Assembly: GCF_005233835.1 (NCBI RefSeq)
Contig: NZ_SZQA01000002.1
Coordinates: 1-64,000 of the forward strand
Source of the DNA: Herbidospora galbida
GTDB lineage: Bacteria > Actinomycetota > Actinomycetes > Streptosporangiales > Streptosporangiaceae
Length of the DNA: 64,000 nt
Reading direction: 5' to 3'
Each line of letters begins with the position of its first letter. The first letter of the stretch is position 1. Under the pieces are notes generated by a model that saw nothing but the letters and a program-made list of their open reading frames with translations, ran no database searches and was not told the origin of the DNA. Below, in pieces: positions 9,611 through 19,325 of this stretch. Made by a program: the position numbers and the translations under genes.

Positions 9611-11941
9611 GTGCTGGTTGATGCCATAGTTTCGCCCGTGCAGCGAGAATTGTGGTCGAACGACACTAATGTCCTGAAAGCCGTCGAACGCCGGGTTCTC
9701 TGGCTCTCCATGGCGATCGTCCACCACGCCAACCGGGTGCGTCCCAACCGCACGGGCCTGAAAGTGGGCGGCCACCAGGCGTCGTCGGCGTCGATGGTCT
9801 CCATCATGACCGAGCTCTGGTTCCGCCACCTGAGGCCCGAAGACCGCGTGTCGGTCAAACCCCACGCCTCGCCGGTCCTGCACGCCGTCAACTACCTGCT
9901 CGGCGACCTCGACAAGCGCTACCTCACGACGCTGCGCGAGTTCGGCGGGCTGCAGTCCTACCCCAGCCGCGCCAAGGACCCCGACCAGGTCGACTACTCG
10001 ACCGGCTCGGTCGGCATCGGCGCCACCGCCCCGATCTGGGGCGCGCTGGCCCGCCGCTACGTCGACTCGATGACGTCGGGCGGCGGTGCGGGCCGCCAGT
10101 ACTCCCTGGTCGGCGACGCCGAACTCGACGAGGGCGCGGTCTGGGAGGCGATCGGCGACCCCATGGTGGCGGGCCTGGGAGAGATCGTCTGGATCGTCGA
10201 CCTCAACCGCCAGTCGCTCGACCGGGTGGTCCCGGCGCTGGGCGCCCCTCGGCTCCAGGGCATGTTCGCCGCGGCGGGCTGGCAGGTCATCACCGTCAAG
10301 TACGGCGACCTGCTGGAGTCGCTGTTCCGCGAGAAGGGCGGCGAGGCGCTGCGCACCCGCATCGACGCCATGCCCAACCCCGAATACCAGCGCCTGCTGC
10401 GCTGCACTCCCGGCCAGCTCCGCGAGCGGCTGCCCGCCGGCGACCCGGAGATCGACGCGCTCCTGAAGACGCTGGACGACGACACGCTCACCCGGGCGGT
10501 CAGGAACCTCGGCGGGCACGACTTCCCGGCGCTCAACCAGGCCTTCGCCGCCATCGACGACACGCGGCCGACGGTCATCTTCGCGTACACGATCAAGGGA
10601 CACGGCCTGGCGGTCGAGGGGCACCCGCAGAACCACAGCTCGCTGCTGACCGCCGAGCAGCTGGCCGAGCTCGCCGAGCGGGTCGGCGCCGACCCCGGCG
10701 ACCCCTGGGCGGCCTTCCCCGCCGGCTCGCCCGAGGCCCGGTTCTGCGCCGACGTCAGCGCCGCGCTGAAGCGCCCGCCGGTCGCCACGATGGCGCCGCC
10801 GGAGGTCCCGACCGACTTCGGCCGCATCCCGGCCGGCACCGCGACCACCCAGGCGGCGCTGGGCCGGACCCTGCTCGACCTCACGCGGTCGGCCCCCGAA
10901 GCGGCCCGCAGGGTCGTGACGCTCAGCCCAGACGTCAGTTCGTCGACCAACCTCGGCGGCTGGGTCAACAAGGTCGGGGTGTGGTCGGCGACCGAGCAGG
11001 TCGACTGGTTCGCCGACGACCCCGAGACGATCCTGCACTGGCGCGAGCGGCCCACCGGCCAGCACATCGAGCTCGGCATCGCCGAGACCAACCTCGTCGG
11101 GCTGCTGGGCGAGCTCGGCGCGACCTGGTCGCGGTGGGGGCAGCCGCTGCTGCCGATCGGGGTGCTCTACGACCCGTTCGTGCAGCGCGCCCACGAGCCG
11201 TGGTCGTTCGGCATCTACGCGGGCGGCCAGTCGATCCTGGTCGGCACCCCGTCGGGGGTCACGCTCGCCCCGGAGGGCGGCGCGCACCAGTCGATCACCA
11301 CGCCGTCGCTCGGCCTGGAACAGCCGGGGTGCGTCACGTACGAGCCCGCGTTCGCCATCGACGTCGAGTGGACCCTGCTCGCCTCGCTCGCCAAGCTCGG
11401 CCGCCCCGACGGCAGGTCGGCCTACCTGCGCCTGTCGACCCGCCCGGTCGACCAGTCGCTCGCCGACGTGCCCGCCGACCCGGCGGTCCGAGAGCGGCGG
11501 CGTCGCCAGGCGGTCGCGGGCGCCTACCTGCTGCGCAAGGCCCCCGACAACCCGGCGGTCACGATCGTGGCGATGGGCGCGACCGTCCCGGAGGCGCTGT
11601 CGGCCGCCGAGCGGCTGCAGCGGCTCGGGATCCGCGCGGACGTCGTCTGCGTCACCAGCCCGGGGCTGCTGTTCACCGCCACGCAGGCCAAGGCCGGCCG
11701 GGAGGACGGCGCGACCTGGGTGCTCGACGCCGCCTTCCCGGCGCACCGCGCCGCGCCGATGGTCACCGTCCTCGACGGACACCCGCACACTCTGGCGTTC
11801 CTGGCCGGAATCAACAATGTCAAGGCGCGTCATCTCGGAGTGACACGATTCGGGCAGTCGGGCGATCTAGAGTCGGTTTACCGGTACCACGGGATCGACG
11901 CGGACGCCATCGTCGGGGCTGTCCTGGATGTGTCAGGTTGA
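9611..11941 (+). CDS. ThDP-dependent AceE/transketolase-like enzyme
   Basis: A 776-residue single-chain thiamine-diphosphate enzyme resembling homodimeric pyruvate dehydrogenase E1 (AceE) and transketolase. The ThDP motif begins GDAELDEG near residue 167 and closes about 30 residues later with VDLNRQSLD, in place of the usual N-N. The segment before it (VDYSTGSVGIGATAPIWG) matches the AceE/transketolase active site. A central pyrimidine-binding domain and a transketolase C-terminal domain follow. No E2 or E3 gene is adjacent, so classical PDH function cannot be assumed. Start is GTG 9611 or GTG 9638; neither has a good ribosome-binding site. Probably co-transcribed with the TetR gene. Confidence 0.8.
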   Translation: MLVDAIVSPVQRELWSNDTNVLKAVERRVLWLSMAIVHHANRVRPNRTGLKVGGHQASSASMVSIMTELWFRHLRPEDRVSVKPHASPVLHAVNYLLGDLDKRYLTTLREFGGLQSYPSRAKDPDQVDYSTGSVGIGATAPIWGALARRYVDSMTSGGGAGRQYSLVGDAELDEGAVWEAIGDPMVAGLGEIVWIVDLNRQSLDRVVPALGAPRLQGMFAAAGWQVITVKYGDLLESLFREKGGEALRTRIDAMPNPEYQRLLRCTPGQLRERLPAGDPEIDALLKTLDDDTLTRAVRNLGGHDFPALNQAFAAIDDTRPTVIFAYTIKGHGLAVEGHPQNHSSLLTAEQLAELAERVGADPGDPWAAFPAGSPEARFCADVSAALKRPPVATMAPPEVPTDFGRIPAGTATTQAALGRTLLDLTRSAPEAARRVVTLSPDVSSSTNLGGWVNKVGVWSATEQVDWFADDPETILHWRERPTGQHIELGIAETNLVGLLGELGATWSRWGQPLLPIGVLYDPFVQRAHEPWSFGIYAGGQSILVGTPSGVTLAPEGGAHQSITTPSLGLEQPGCVTYEPAFAIDVEWTLLASLAKLGRPDGRSAYLRLSTRPVDQSLADVPADPAVRERRRRQAVAGAYLLRKAPDNPAVTIVAMGATVPEALSAAERLQRLGIRADVVCVTSPGLLFTATQAKAGREDGATWVLDAAFPAHRAAPMVTVLDGHPHTLAFLAGINNVKARHLGVTRFGQSGDLESVYRYHGIDADAIVGAVLDVSG

Positions 11942-11989
11942 GGTGTTCGCAGCTTGGATCTATGTCGTAAGCCCTACCATTTCGGACTC

Positions 11990-12763
11990 GTGACGAGAAT
12001 TACTCGCTATTTCGTTGTCGCCGCCATGCTGATCACGGCGGGGGCCGTGCTGGCGTCTCCGGCTCAGGCCGAGGCCAAGGCGCTCGTGCCCAAGTCCGTG
12101 GCGACGGCGAATCCGCTGTACAAGACGAAGTTCGGCACGGTCAACTGCGGTGCGGGATCGCCGCGGGCCGGCAGCCGCGCTTCCTATCGCGCCTACCTGA
12201 TCAAGGTGAACACCTGTCTGGCGACCGCCTGGCGCAAGTCGTTCGCCCAGGCGGGCAAGAAGTTCCGGGCGCCCAAGATGGTGGTGGTCAACACGCGCGG
12301 CAACACCTCCTGCGGCAAGTTCCCGGCCCGGTTCGTGGGCTACTACTGCTACAACTCCGAGACGCTCTACATCTACCTGTGGAGCACGCCGGTCAAGAAC
12401 GGCTACGGGCTGTGGGGCGCGGAACTGCTGGCGCACGAGTACGGCCACCACATCCAGGGGCTGGCCGGGATCAGGGCCTACTCGCTGCAGGTGCCGGGGA
12501 ACGAGACCTCGCGCCGCCTCGAACTCCAGGCGCAGTGCTTCTCGGGGGCGTTCCTGCGCAGCGTCAGCGGCTCGGTGCCGGGCATCGCCCAGAACATGGA
12601 CTACGAGTTCGACTGGTACCGCCAGAACGGCGGCGACAAGGCGGGCGCGCCGCCGGACCACGGCAACGGCCCGAACAACGCCTACTGGCTGAAGCGGGGC
12701 TGGAGCACCGCGAGCCCGGGGGCGTGCAACACCTGGAGCGCCCCGCGCTCGCGGGTGGCCTGA
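11990..12763 (+). CDS. Secreted neutral zinc metallopeptidase (YpfJ-like)
   Basis: A 257-residue exported protein. The signal peptide occupies about residues 1-27 (basic MTRITRYF, hydrophobic core, cleavage after SPAQA). The zinc motif HEYGHH (HExxH) is near residue 149, and the third ligand is likely the downstream LELQAQC glutamate that is typical of the neutral zinc metallopeptidase family. Several Cys residues suggest disulfides in the mature protein. Start is placed at GTG 11990 because the upstream TTG 11954 would put a polar stretch before the signal peptide. A strong terminator follows at 12778. Confidence 0.88.
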   Translation: MTRITRYFVVAAMLITAGAVLASPAQAEAKALVPKSVATANPLYKTKFGTVNCGAGSPRAGSRASYRAYLIKVNTCLATAWRKSFAQAGKKFRAPKMVVVNTRGNTSCGKFPARFVGYYCYNSETLYIYLWSTPVKNGYGLWGAELLAHEYGHHIQGLAGIRAYSLQVPGNETSRRLELQAQCFSGAFLRSVSGSVPGIAQNMDYEFDWYRQNGGDKAGAPPDHGNGPNNAYWLKRGWSTASPGACNTWSAPRSRVA

Positions 12764-12777
12764 CGGGAAGTGCGTGA

Positions 12778-12809
12778 AGGCGGGTCGCTCCAGGGCGGCC
12801 CGCCTTTTT
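12778..12809 (+). terminator. Rho-independent terminator after the metallopeptidase gene
   Basis: Inverted repeat AGGCGGG (12778-12784) and CCCGCCT (12799-12805), followed directly by a T-run. It lies 15 bases after the metallopeptidase stop and before the ribosome-binding site of the next gene, so it separates the two transcription units. Confidence 0.85.
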
Positions 12810-12828
12810 CCGGCCGAGAGGAGCCGAC

Positions 12829-13620
12829 GTGATCGTCACCGGGGTCGCCGCCGGAGTGCCGTTCGCCGCGCTGAGCCCCGCCGAGCCCCGGCCGGACAGC
12901 CCGGTCGTGGTGGCCTGGCACCTGCTCGACGCGCCGCGCACCGAGACCGCGTTCGCGGCGGCCGTCCCGCTGCGCGACCTCGGCCACGCCTGGCGGTTCT
13001 ACCTCGGCCTGCCGCTGTCGGGCGCCCGCGCCCCCGAGGGCGGGCTGGAGGCGCTGATGCGCGGCGACGTCGTGCTCGACGCGCACTGGCCGATCGTCTC
13101 CGGAGCGGCCGCCGAGTTCCCGGCGGCCTGGGCCGACCTGCGGGAGCGGTTCGGCATCGGCCACGACCGCGTCGCCCTGATGGGCGGCTCGGTCGGTGCG
13201 GCGGCGGCCCAGTTGGTCTTGGCCGAGGGCGGCTTCGACGTGCCGGCGATCGCCCTGCTCAGCCCGGTGACCCGCCTGCGGGCGGTGATCGACGAGCTGA
13301 GCGTCCACTACGGCATGACGTACGACTGGAGCCCGCCCGCGAGCGAGGTCGCCAGCCGGCTCGACTTCCCGGCCAGGGCCGACGACCTGGGCTCCGCGCC
13401 GATGCTGATCGTGGTCGGCGGAGACGACCTGGCCGGGGCCTTCCGGACCCCGGCCGAGGCGCTGGTGGCGATGCGGACGGCGCCGACCGAGCTCGTCGTC
13501 CTCGCGGGCATGGGCCACGCCCTGGCCGACGAGCCGGGCCTCGAACCGGCTCCCCAGACCGACCAGGCCCGCCGGGTCGACGCCCTCGTCTCGGCCTTCT
13601 TCGCCGGGCACCTGCCCTAG
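12829..13620 (+). CDS. Alpha/beta hydrolase (prolyl-oligopeptidase-like fold)
   Basis: A 263-residue cytoplasmic hydrolase. The nucleophile motif is GGSVG near residue 122-126, and the catalytic His is in GMGHA near residue 226. An Asp of the triad probably lies in the VVGGDD segment near 204. Start is GTG 12829, with GAGGAG seven bases upstream. It converges with the lipoprotein hydrolase. Substrate unknown. Confidence 0.8.
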   Translation: MIVTGVAAGVPFAALSPAEPRPDSPVVVAWHLLDAPRTETAFAAAVPLRDLGHAWRFYLGLPLSGARAPEGGLEALMRGDVVLDAHWPIVSGAAAEFPAAWADLRERFGIGHDRVALMGGSVGAAAAQLVLAEGGFDVPAIALLSPVTRLRAVIDELSVHYGMTYDWSPPASEVASRLDFPARADDLGSAPMLIVVGGDDLAGAFRTPAEALVAMRTAPTELVVLAGMGHALADEPGLEPAPQTDQARRVDALVSAFFAGHLP

Positions 13621-13625
13621 AGCGC

Positions 13626-14342
13626 TCAGCAGGTACGCAGGGCGTCTTCGACGAAGGTCATCGCGTCGGGGTGGCCGCGGAGCAGGGCGAGGCTGTGGTC
13701 GTCGACCGGGAGGATCTTGAGCCGCCCCTGCCTCGCCTGGGGGACCTTCTCGAACAGGGCCGTCGCGCTGGCGCCGAAGGCGGTCTCGGCGACCGCCCAC
13801 AGGCTCGCGACCGGCTTGTTCTCGGCCAGAGGCGCGACGCCGCCCTCGATGCCGGTCAGCGGGGAGACCGCGACCGCGACGCACATCGGCAGGGCGGTGG
13901 CCCGCTGGGCGGCCAGCACCGCGATCGGGCCGCCGTAGGAGCTGCCCAGGACGGCCAGTCTCGTGGCGCCCTGCTCGTGCAGCCAGGTCAGGGCGCGCTG
14001 CAGGTCACCGGCCAGCTCGCCGACCTCTCCGTCGCCGTCGCTGGAGCCGACGCCCCGGCGGTCGGGGACGATCACCCGTACGTTCAGCCTCTCGGCCAGC
14101 GCCGACATCGCGGGCAGCCAGTCGCAGAGCGTGTGACTGGCGCCGTGGGCGACCGCCACCCCGACCGGGGCGCCGGGCGGCCCGACCACCGCCGCGCCCA
14201 GCCGCACGTCGAGTTCTGCCCGCAGGACGACCCGTTCGGCGCCGGCCGGCACGGTGTCGCACTGGTCGGCGAGCGGGGTGTCGGGGGCGATGCCACACCC
14301 GGTGAGCAGGGCGAGCACGAACAGGACGGCGAGTCGGGGCAT
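13626..14342 (-). CDS. Lipoprotein alpha/beta hydrolase
   Basis: A 238-residue hydrolase predicted to be lipid-anchored outside the membrane. The start at ATG 14342 gives a short signal peptide ending in the lipobox LLTGC (Cys near residue 16). The mature part has an alpha/beta-hydrolase core with nucleophile GSSYGG near residue 132 and a serine-aminopeptidase/thioesterase-like order, including DRRGVGSSDG. A longer upstream start (14396) would precede the signal peptide with charged residues and overlap the furA promoter, so it is rejected. Terminal Cys near the C-terminus may form a disulfide. Confidence 0.78.
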   Translation of the reverse strand: MPRLAVLFVLALLTGCGIAPDTPLADQCDTVPAGAERVVLRAELDVRLGAAVVGPPGAPVGVAVAHGASHTLCDWLPAMSALAERLNVRVIVPDRRGVGSSDGDGEVGELAGDLQRALTWLHEQGATRLAVLGSSYGGPIAVLAAQRATALPMCVAVAVSPLTGIEGGVAPLAENKPVASLWAVAETAFGASATALFEKVPQARQGRLKILPVDDHSLALLRGHPDAMTFVEDALRTC

Positions 14343-14383
14343 GAGCCGGGATCTTAACCGCCTGAGCCCCTTGTGGCCTTCAG

Positions 14384-14430
14384 TTGGACGATTCATAAAC
14401 TTGTATCGTTCGTGTTTAGGACGATAGGTT
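14384..14430 (+). promoter_or_regulatory. furA promoter region with candidate FurA/CatR operator
   Basis: An AT-rich stretch in front of furA holds the inverted repeat TAAAC (14396-14400) and GTTTA (14414-14418), flanked by direct repeats of GGACGAT. Peroxide-sensing Fur homologues (FurA, CatR) in actinomycetes autoregulate through AT-rich palindromes in this position. Assignment of this repeat as the operator is inference. Confidence 0.55.
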
Positions 14431-14437
14431 GGACGTC

Positions 14438-14872
14438 ATGACGGCACCCAAGAGCCAGACCATCGCGGAGGAGTTGCGCGGGGCGGGACTGCGGGTGACG
14501 GCAGCCCGGGTCGCGCTGCTGGAGACCGTGCGGGGTGGCAACCACCTCGGCGTCGAAGACATCGCCTCGGGCGTCCGTGACCGGGTCGGTCACGTCTCCC
14601 TCCAAGCCGTTTACGAGGCCCTGCACGCGTTGACCGCTGCGGGGCTGGTCCGCCGGATCGAACCGGCCGGTAGCCCGGCCCGGTTCGAGGGACGCGTCGG
14701 AGACAACCATCACCACATCGTCTGCCGGTCGTGCGGCGTGGTCGCCGACGTCGACTGCGCGGTGGGTGAGGTGCCGTGTCTGACCGCGTCCGAGACCCAC
14801 GGTTTCACGATCGACGAGGCCGAGGTCATCTATTGGGGCCGCTGCCCCAGCTGTTCCGCCACTGCGAGCTGA
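14438..14872 (+). CDS. furA: Fur-family peroxide-responsive repressor
   Basis: A 144-residue Fur-family protein directly upstream of katG, the classic actinobacterial furA-katG arrangement. The winged helix occupies about residues 10-85. The metal-binding HHHIVCRSCG segment is near residue 88-97, and a second CPSC pair lies close to the C-terminus (structural zinc). By family knowledge it represses itself and katG until peroxide oxidises it. ATG 14438 is used; a TTG nine bases upstream is less likely. The gap to katG is 20 bases, so the two are an operon. Confidence 0.92.
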   Translation: MTAPKSQTIAEELRGAGLRVTAARVALLETVRGGNHLGVEDIASGVRDRVGHVSLQAVYEALHALTAAGLVRRIEPAGSPARFEGRVGDNHHHIVCRSCGVVADVDCAVGEVPCLTASETHGFTIDEAEVIYWGRCPSCSATAS

Positions 14873-14877
14873 GATAG

Positions 14878-17100
<2,223 letters not shown>

Positions 17101-17110
17101 CCTGAATCCT

Positions 17111-17150
17111 GAAAGGGCCGACCCGCGATCCACGCGGGCCGGCCCTTTCG
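17111..17150 (+). terminator. Terminator after katG
   Basis: A long hairpin with outer arms GAAAGGGCC (17111-17119) and GGCCCTTTC (17141-17149), and inner arms CCCGCG and CGCGGG. The stem is symmetrical with an A-tract on one side and T-tract on the other. It could therefore also stop the converging toxin-antitoxin transcript. Confidence 0.85.
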
Positions 17151-17172
17151 GCGTTTGGGGGCCGCCGGGCCG

Positions 17173-17436
17173 TCAGTCCAGCCAGGTCACGCGGACGATC
17201 AGCACCAGCCGGAGATGGTCGGCGACGATGAAGTGCAGGAAGCCCCGCCCGCCGAACAGATCGAGGGTTCGCAACCCGCCGCCGTGCAGCGGGCCCCTGC
17301 CCGCCGTGGCCGCGTCTCGTCCAAGAATCGCGAGCTGACCGGCCAGTCGCTCGACCTCGGCGACGACCGTGGTGGGCAGCCCGACGGCGACGCCTTCGTG
17401 GTCGGGGTCGTACTCCCAGGTCCAGTCGTCACTCAC
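17173..17436 (-). CDS. Putative RelE/ParE-like toxin of a small two-gene module
   Basis: An 87-residue protein starting at GTG 17436 (a longer start at 17451 is possible). The order helix-rich N-terminus, then a Pro-Leu-His-Gly-Gly-Gly-Leu-Arg segment, then beta strands ending in a hydrophobic pair resembles the small RelE/ParE-type toxin fold. Lengths and arrangement fit a toxin-antitoxin pair: the start lies inside the 3' end of the preceding gene (GTGAGTGA overlap), implying translational coupling. No catalytic residue can be named with confidence. Call rests on size, context and weak similarity. Confidence 0.5.
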   Translation of the reverse strand: MSDDWTWEYDPDHEGVAVGLPTTVVAEVERLAGQLAILGRDAATAGRGPLHGGGLRTLDLFGGRGFLHFIVADHLRLVLIVRVTWLD

Positions 17437-17782
17437 CCGTGGCGTCACCACTCGCGGCGTCGGTGATCTCGCGGATCTCGGCCAGGAGGGCCGCCACCGT
17501 CTGCCGGTCGGTGGCGGCGGCCACCCGCTGCTCCAGATCGCGCAGGCGGGCGGCTTTCGCGGGGTAGCGGTGGATCGCCACGAACTCGCCCCATTGCCGG
17601 AGGAACCCGTGAAGGGGTGCGACGGTGCTCTGCCGCGCGGCCTGCTCCGTCGCCTGGTCGAGGTGCTCGACGAACTGACCCAGATGAGCTGGTGCGATCT
17701 GGGCCACCGCGGCCCGCAACGCCGCCGTCGTCAGCGGCGGACGAGGAATGAGGGCCTCACCATCGTGACGCGGAGTGGACAT
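17429..17782 (-). CDS. DUF6247-like protein, putative antitoxin
   Basis: A 117-residue protein resembling the actinobacterial DUF6247 family. It has a Pro-rich start, a conserved helix with HLGQFVEHLDQATEQA, then APLHGFLRQWGEF. The C-terminal helix is charged and ends in a flexible acidic tail. Members of this family are commonly found upstream of a small RelE-like gene. Here the reading frames overlap by eight bases with the downstream gene. GGAGG precedes ATG 17782. Antitoxin function is inference from context. Confidence 0.6.
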   Translation of the reverse strand: MSTPRHDGEALIPRPPLTTAALRAAVAQIAPAHLGQFVEHLDQATEQAARQSTVAPLHGFLRQWGEFVAIHRYPAKAARLRDLEQRVAAATDRQTVAALLAEIREITDAASGDATGE

Positions 17783-17808
17783 CGGCGACCTCCAGGTCGG
17801 AACTCATC

Positions 17809-18214
17809 TCACCGTATCGTCGCGCCGCCGTTCGCGTAGCGGCGGCGCATGATGGGGCCCGCGGCCGGGCCGGCCGCGAAGACGTGGTCGTCGCCGTCGG
17901 CGCGGGCGCCCGTGGTGGCGTCGACCACGACCGGGTCGGCCTCCAGGCCGGTTCGGCGGTCGAGGAGGATCATCGCGCGGTCGTCGGGGGCGAGCTGGGA
18001 GTTGCGCCAGGCGGCCATTGCGACCAGGACCGGCCGCAGGGAGCGGCCCAGGTCGGTCAGGACGTATTCGTGGCGCACCGGGCGGTCCTGGTAGGGGCGC
18101 CGGGCCAGGATGCCCCGGTCGACCAGGGTCTTCAGGCGGCTGGTCAGCATGCTCGACGACAGGCCGATGTTGGCCTGGAAGTCGTCGAAGCGGGTGTAGC
18201 CGTCGACCGCCGCC
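17809..18214 (-). pseudogene. 5'-truncated HxlR-family regulator
   Basis: This reading frame encodes the C-terminal two-thirds of an HxlR-type winged-helix regulator. It contains GYTRFDDFQANIG, the recognition part SMLTSRLKTLVDRGIL, and RRPYQDRPVRHEYVLTDLGR, all typical of the family. The N-terminal helix with the conserved Cys and the W-T/L-I-L segment is absent. Upstream of the GYTRF motif the frame runs into unrelated sequence with no plausible start codon in position. On the other strand, at the same point, a SnoaL-like gene is also cut at its 5' end. The gene is therefore interpreted as a remnant that has lost its promoter and first 30 or so codons. Confidence 0.72.
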
Positions 18215-18466
18215 TCGATCGCCTTCGCCGCCGGCGCCCACGTGACCGACGACGGGCGCGACCACCACGGCCGGGCGGCGATCAGGGAGTGGCTCGGGCG
18301 GACCTCCGCCGAGTTCGAATACACCTCGACCCCGATCGGCGGCGACGACACCACGGTCACCTGCCGCGTCGAGGGGAACTTCCCGGGGAGCCCGGTCGAC
18401 CTCGACTACCGGTTCGGGCTCGACGAGTCAGGCCGGATCTCCCGGCTGGAGATCGGCGTCCATTAG
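18215..18466 (+). pseudogene. 5'-truncated SnoaL-like/NTF2-fold protein
   Basis: The frame encodes the last ~80 residues of a SnoaL-like polyketide-cyclase/NTF2-family protein (VTDDGRDHHGRAAIREWL, then FEYTSTP, then an FPG and LDYRF strand). Full-length relatives are about 120 residues and begin with two N-terminal helices, missing here. Homology continues a few codons 5' of GTG 18242, then meets an in-frame TAG at 18197-18199. Expression from GTG 18242 is possible but would give an incomplete fold. Divergent HxlR and SnoaL genes are a common actinomycete pair; here both 5' ends were removed by one apparent deletion. Confidence 0.68.
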
Positions 18467-19200
18467 ACCGAGCCCCACACGATGGGGGCGGCCAGCACCT
18501 CGGGGAATTTGCGTTCGGCGTATTTCACGTACTCGTCGATGTGGACGGCCATGGCCTCCGCCGACTTCTCGGGGCAACGGTCGCGGATCGCCTCGTAAAT
18601 CTTCACGTGGGCGCGGTGGACGGCCGAACGGCGCACTTCGGGATAGTCGATTCCGATCGCGGAACCGTCGAGGATTCCCAGTAGCGCGTCGATCAGGTAG
18701 CCGAACATGGTGTTGCCGGAGCCGTGGGCGATGATGTCGTGGAATCGTTTGTTCTCGGCCAGGAACACGCTCTGGTCGGCGAGGCCGGCGCGCATGTCGT
18801 CGACGCTCGACTTCAGCGCGGCGAGTTGTTCGTCGTCCATTCTCTCGGCCGCCAGCCGGGCCATCATCGGCTCCAGCGCCGCGCGGGCCTCGGCGACCGT
18901 GCGGAAGGGCGCGTTCTCGAACTGCAGGAGCAGGGTCAGCGCGGTGACGAGGCCGGTCGCGTCGGGTTGCTGGACGACTGGGCCGCCGCCGGGGCCGGGC
19001 TTGAGCGAAAGGACGCCCTGGAGTTCGAGGAAACGCAGCGATTCGCGGAGGGTGCCGCGGCCGACTTCATAGGTGTCGAGCATGGCGCGTTCGGGCGGCA
19101 GGCGGTCGCCGATGGTGTTGCCCCGGCGGTTGATGTCGGCCACGATGCGCTGGGCTACCAGCATCGCCGTCTTCTGCGGACGCAGTGACACCTGAGCCAT
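18463..19200 (-). CDS. GntR/FadR-family (FCD-domain) transcriptional regulator
   Basis: A 245-residue regulator. The N-terminal winged helix (about 12-80) includes LPPERAMLDTYEVGRGTLRE, and the FCD all-helical ligand domain (about 95-225) carries the Asp/His residues that bind metal or carboxylates (NKRFHDIIAHGSGN, then HRAHVKIYEAI). Its stop shares four bases with the converging SnoaL remnant. Nothing catabolic is adjacent, so its target operon is unclear. Confidence 0.88.
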   Translation of the reverse strand: MAQVSLRPQKTAMLVAQRIVADINRRGNTIGDRLPPERAMLDTYEVGRGTLRESLRFLELQGVLSLKPGPGGGPVVQQPDATGLVTALTLLLQFENAPFRTVAEARAALEPMMARLAAERMDDEQLAALKSSVDDMRAGLADQSVFLAENKRFHDIIAHGSGNTMFGYLIDALLGILDGSAIGIDYPEVRRSAVHRAHVKIYEAIRDRCPEKSAEAMAVHIDEYVKYAERKFPEVLAAPIVWGSV

Positions 19201-19325
19201 TTCTCATGACCTCCGAGAGCGAAACGCGAAGACGCCCTTCGGGCCCCGTTAGTTTCTCACATACGGGATGAGGCGGAGTATCAACGTTTTATCTCGCGCA
19301 TTTGCGAAAGAATCGATGCGCATGA

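Noticed and set aside
9608-11833. 741-codon minus-strand frame opposite the ThDP enzyme
   Set aside because: Low-complexity Arg/Gly/Val/Ala translation with no domain; clear antisense shadow.
11954-11989. TTG-initiated N-terminal extension of the metallopeptidase
   Set aside because: It would place 12 mostly polar residues before a normal signal peptide. GTG 11990 gives a better exported protein.
14343-14396. Longer start of the lipoprotein hydrolase at 14396
   Set aside because: It adds a charged N-terminus before the lipoprotein signal and runs into the furA promoter region.
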